NCBI GenBank assembly: GCA_946627565.1 | Contig: CAMOVR010000001.1 | Span: forward strand, 1-64,000 | Origin: an uncultured Clostridia bacterium | Lineage (GTDB): Bacteria > Bacillota > Clostridia > Christensenellales > Aristaeellaceae | DNA length: 64,000 nucleotides | Direction: 5' to 3' | Notes under the pieces: model-generated | What the model was told of the DNA's origin: nothing | Seen by the model: only the letters and a program-made list of their open reading frames with translations | Databases searched by the model: none | Position numbers and translations under genes: made by a program | Shown: positions 62,497 through 64,000 of the stretch, in pieces | How positions within the stretch are numbered: the stretch's first letter is position 1 | Layout of the letters: every line of letters begins with the position of its first letter

Positions 62497-62616
62497 CGTC
62501 TTTTTTTTGCGCCGCTTTTCGTAGGAAAGGCATGATGGCATCTTCTTATGCGCATTGATATACCTGCGGTATCTGCTTGACTGATGGCAGCCCGTCATGA
62601 TACATGGAAAGTCGAG

Positions 62617-62700
62617 AATAAAGAAAAAAGGAAAACGGGACTTGCAGAATTACTTCTGAAATCTTTCCGAAATCCTTCTGCAATGTATCAACCGTTTTCC
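62617..62700 (-). terminator. Two-stem terminator overlapping the end of the membrane protein gene
   Basis: On the minus strand GGAAAACGG (62700-62692, inside the coding region) pairs with CCGTTTTCC (62638-62630), followed by TTTTTTCTTT. An inner stem TTGCAGAA/TTCTGCAA (62683-62676 with 62649-62642) lies within. Confidence 0.65.
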
Positions 62701-63185
62701 CCTGGCTGTTCATCCGAATCGTTCCGCAAAACACTGCGGCTCCTGAATAAGTAGTAGACAAATCTTATAAGAAAAGCGGCAGCTGTTATTGGAAAGAAAT
62801 ACATCATCACTGGCCCGAAAAAGGACAGAGCCGCGAAATAAAGCGTGCCGATGATATAGTTCCCTCTGCAGAAAAGCCGGGCAACCGTAATGCTGCCCGC
62901 GATTGTGCTGAAAAGCCAGAGTGTCGTTGCCAGGCCTGATTCCAGCGGCAGAAGCGAATACATCGAGCTGTCATATACCCTGCGGTAAATATCAATCCAC
63001 TGACGGTTAACGGAAAGCAGAAAGAAAATGGCGCTGCACGTCATCAGAATGTATTGGATCAGAAGCTTGCCGTTGATGTAAACCCGCGTGCCGTTTCCAT
63101 CCCTTACGGCCAGAAAGAGGCGCTTTTCCAGCTCACGGAGTTCCTGCGGACTCAGGTTGTTCTGATTCAGATCATTTTGATCCAT
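62688..63185 (-). CDS. Small polytopic membrane protein of unknown function
   Basis: A 165-residue protein: a hydrophilic N-terminus rich in Asn, Gln and Leu, then LLIQYILMTCSAIFFLL, a second helix near GLATTLWLFSTIAGS, a third near YIIGTLYFAALSFFG and a fourth PITAAAFLIRFVYYLF, ending in a charged tail. About four membrane segments. I do not recognise a family. It follows ackA by 80 bases across a hairpin and may share its transcript. Confidence 0.7.
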   Translation of the reverse strand: MDQNDLNQNNLSPQELRELEKRLFLAVRDGNGTRVYINGKLLIQYILMTCSAIFFLLSVNRQWIDIYRRVYDSSMYSLLPLESGLATTLWLFSTIAGSITVARLFCRGNYIIGTLYFAALSFFGPVMMYFFPITAAAFLIRFVYYLFRSRSVLRNDSDEQPGENG

Positions 63186-63223
63186 TCGTTGATCTCCTGT
63201 CAGTTCCAGTTTCTATAGGATAA

Positions 63224-63258
63224 CCAGGCAGGACACGGAAGTACCGTGCCCTGCCTGG
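63224..63258 (-). terminator. Long hairpin after ackA
   Basis: CCAGGCAGGACACGG (63224-63238) pairs with CCGTGCCCTGCCTGG (63244-63258) over 15 positions with one wobble. No T-run follows (TTATCC on the minus strand), so it may end transcription poorly or protect the ackA message. Confidence 0.55.
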
Positions 63259-63265
63259 AAACGAC

Positions 63266-64000
63266 TCAGCGGGTAAGTTCCAGCGTGTCGCGTGCAATCA
63301 TGATTTCTTCGTTGGTGGGGATAACAAGGACCTTGACCTTGCTGTCTTCGGTGGAAATCACGCATTCTTCTGCATGGCCATCTGCGCATGCGGCATTCTT
63401 GGCGTGATCCAGCTTGGCACCGAGCCATTCCATATCGGACATGACGCGCTCGCGGAGCTGGCCGTTGTTTTCGCCGATGCCCGCCGTGAAGACGATCATA
63501 TCTACGCCGCCCATGGCAGCAGCATAGGAGCCGATGTACTTCTTGATGCCGTAGACCAGCATGTCGCGGGCCAGCATGGCGTCTCCGTTGTAGTTGTCAG
63601 CGGCAGCGTCGATATCACGCATGTCGCTGGACAGACCGCTGATGCCCAGCAGGCCGGACTTCTTGTTCATCATGGTGAGAACGTCGTCCACGGACATGTT
63701 CTCGTTGTTGGCGATGAACTGAACAACGGCGGGGTCAAGGGTACCGCAGCGGGTTCCCATCAGAAGGCCATCAAGTGGCGTAAGGCCCATGGAGGTGTCC
63801 ACGCACTTGCCGTCCACCACGGCGCTCAGGCTGGAGCCGTTTCCAAGGTGGCAGATGATGATCTTTGTGCCGAGCTGGCTGATGCCCAGATACTCGCACA
63901 CGCGCTTGGATACATAGCGGTGGGAAGTGCCGTGGAAGCCGTAGCGGCGCACGCCGTACTGATCGTGGTACTTCTTGGGCACGCCATACATATATGCCTT
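63266..64000 (-). CDS. ackA: Acetate kinase (C-terminal part; N-terminus beyond window edge)
   Basis: The last 244 residues of acetate kinase, which makes ATP and acetate from acetyl phosphate in fermentation. Seen: RRYGFHGTSHRYVSKRV, CHLGNGSSLSAV, DTSMGLTPLDGLLMGTRCG (shown here with its conserved glycines and arginine), DPAVVQF and FTAGIGENNGQLRERV. The frame is open to the window edge and lacks the first 155 or so residues. Usually paired with pta, which would lie outside. Confidence 0.95.
   Translation of the reverse strand, partial: KAYMYGVPKKYHDQYGVRRYGFHGTSHRYVSKRVCEYLGISQLGTKIIICHLGNGSSLSAVVDGKCVDTSMGLTPLDGLLMGTRCGTLDPAVVQFIANNENMSVDDVLTMMNKKSGLLGISGLSSDMRDIDAAADNYNGDAMLARDMLVYGIKKYIGSYAAAMGGVDMIVFTAGIGENNGQLRERVMSDMEWLGAKLDHAKNAACADGHAEECVISTEDSKVKVLVIPTNEEIMIARDTLELTR

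Noticed and set aside
62546..62761. 71-codon minus frame
   Set aside because: Overlaps the two-stem terminator and the membrane protein gene; no start signal.

Overview
This window is a gene-dense, about 55% GC, low-copy chromosomal stretch of a Clostridia-type Bacillota genome. The inference rests on a sporulation-type SigH next to a NYN-domain nuclease, RlmB, ThyX and Mini-III; the clostridial glgB-glgC-glgD-glgA cluster with the GlgD paralogue; ScpA/ScpB; FakA with an Asp23-family protein; and YerC, PcrA and LigA together. A Christensenellales- or Oscillospirales-like gut lineage would fit, but I cannot place it further without searches. There are no insertion sequences, prophages or CRISPR arrays.

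Layout. 1-1171 (-): the N-terminal 390 residues of a GNAT acetyltransferase fused to 5-formyltetrahydrofolate cyclo-ligase. 1337-7341 (+): a branched-chain-amino-acid type ABC importer operon (livJ-H-M-G-F) translationally coupled to a PLP-dependent threonine-aldolase-like enzyme. 7361-9361: a secreted phosphodiester-glycosidase-domain protein and a divergent Lgt-like membrane protein. 9371-10613 (-): a secreted leucine-rich-repeat protein with a structured leader. 10700-18509 (+): GH29 fucosidase, DUF512 protein, Der, PlsY, LepA, HemW. 18497-20970 (-): a polar amino acid ABC importer. 20981-27795 (-): Asp23-family protein, FakA, RecG, polyphosphate kinase and DUF1810. 27890-31651 (-): a heterodimeric ABC exporter.

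31688-36788 (-) is the most interesting block. From one good promoter it reads HPt protein, transglutaminase-like protein, GspF/PilC-family platform protein, four very small single-pass membrane proteins that look like pilins or minor pilins, and a PilT-type ATPase. There is no PilB, no prepilin peptidase, no PilM/N/O here, and none of the four pilin-like proteins has a normal prepilin cleavage site.

36796-49825 (-) is one long run of housekeeping genes: trmN-like methyltransferase, a flavoprotein, Tex, YerC, PcrA, LigA, alanine racemase, LD-carboxypeptidase, site-2 protease, ScpA and ScpB. 49873-56523 (-) is the glycogen operon; its glycogen synthase carries an extra Lys/Ala/Pro-rich, histone-H1-like repeat tail. 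56878-58385 (+) encodes an ECF sigma factor and a putative membrane anti-sigma factor. 58445-62113 (-) is the Mini-III, ThyX, RlmB, NYN, SigH run. Two identical tRNA-Lys(CTT) genes, a small membrane protein and the C-terminal part of acetate kinase complete the window.

Together the genes describe a fermentative (AckA), peptide- and amino-acid-importing, glycogen- and polyphosphate-storing anaerobe. None of the five exported proteins visible here (two solute-binding proteins among them) has a lipobox. The solute-binding-protein-first ABC operons both carry a perfect 10-bp hairpin right after the binding-protein gene, consistent with differential expression within the operon.
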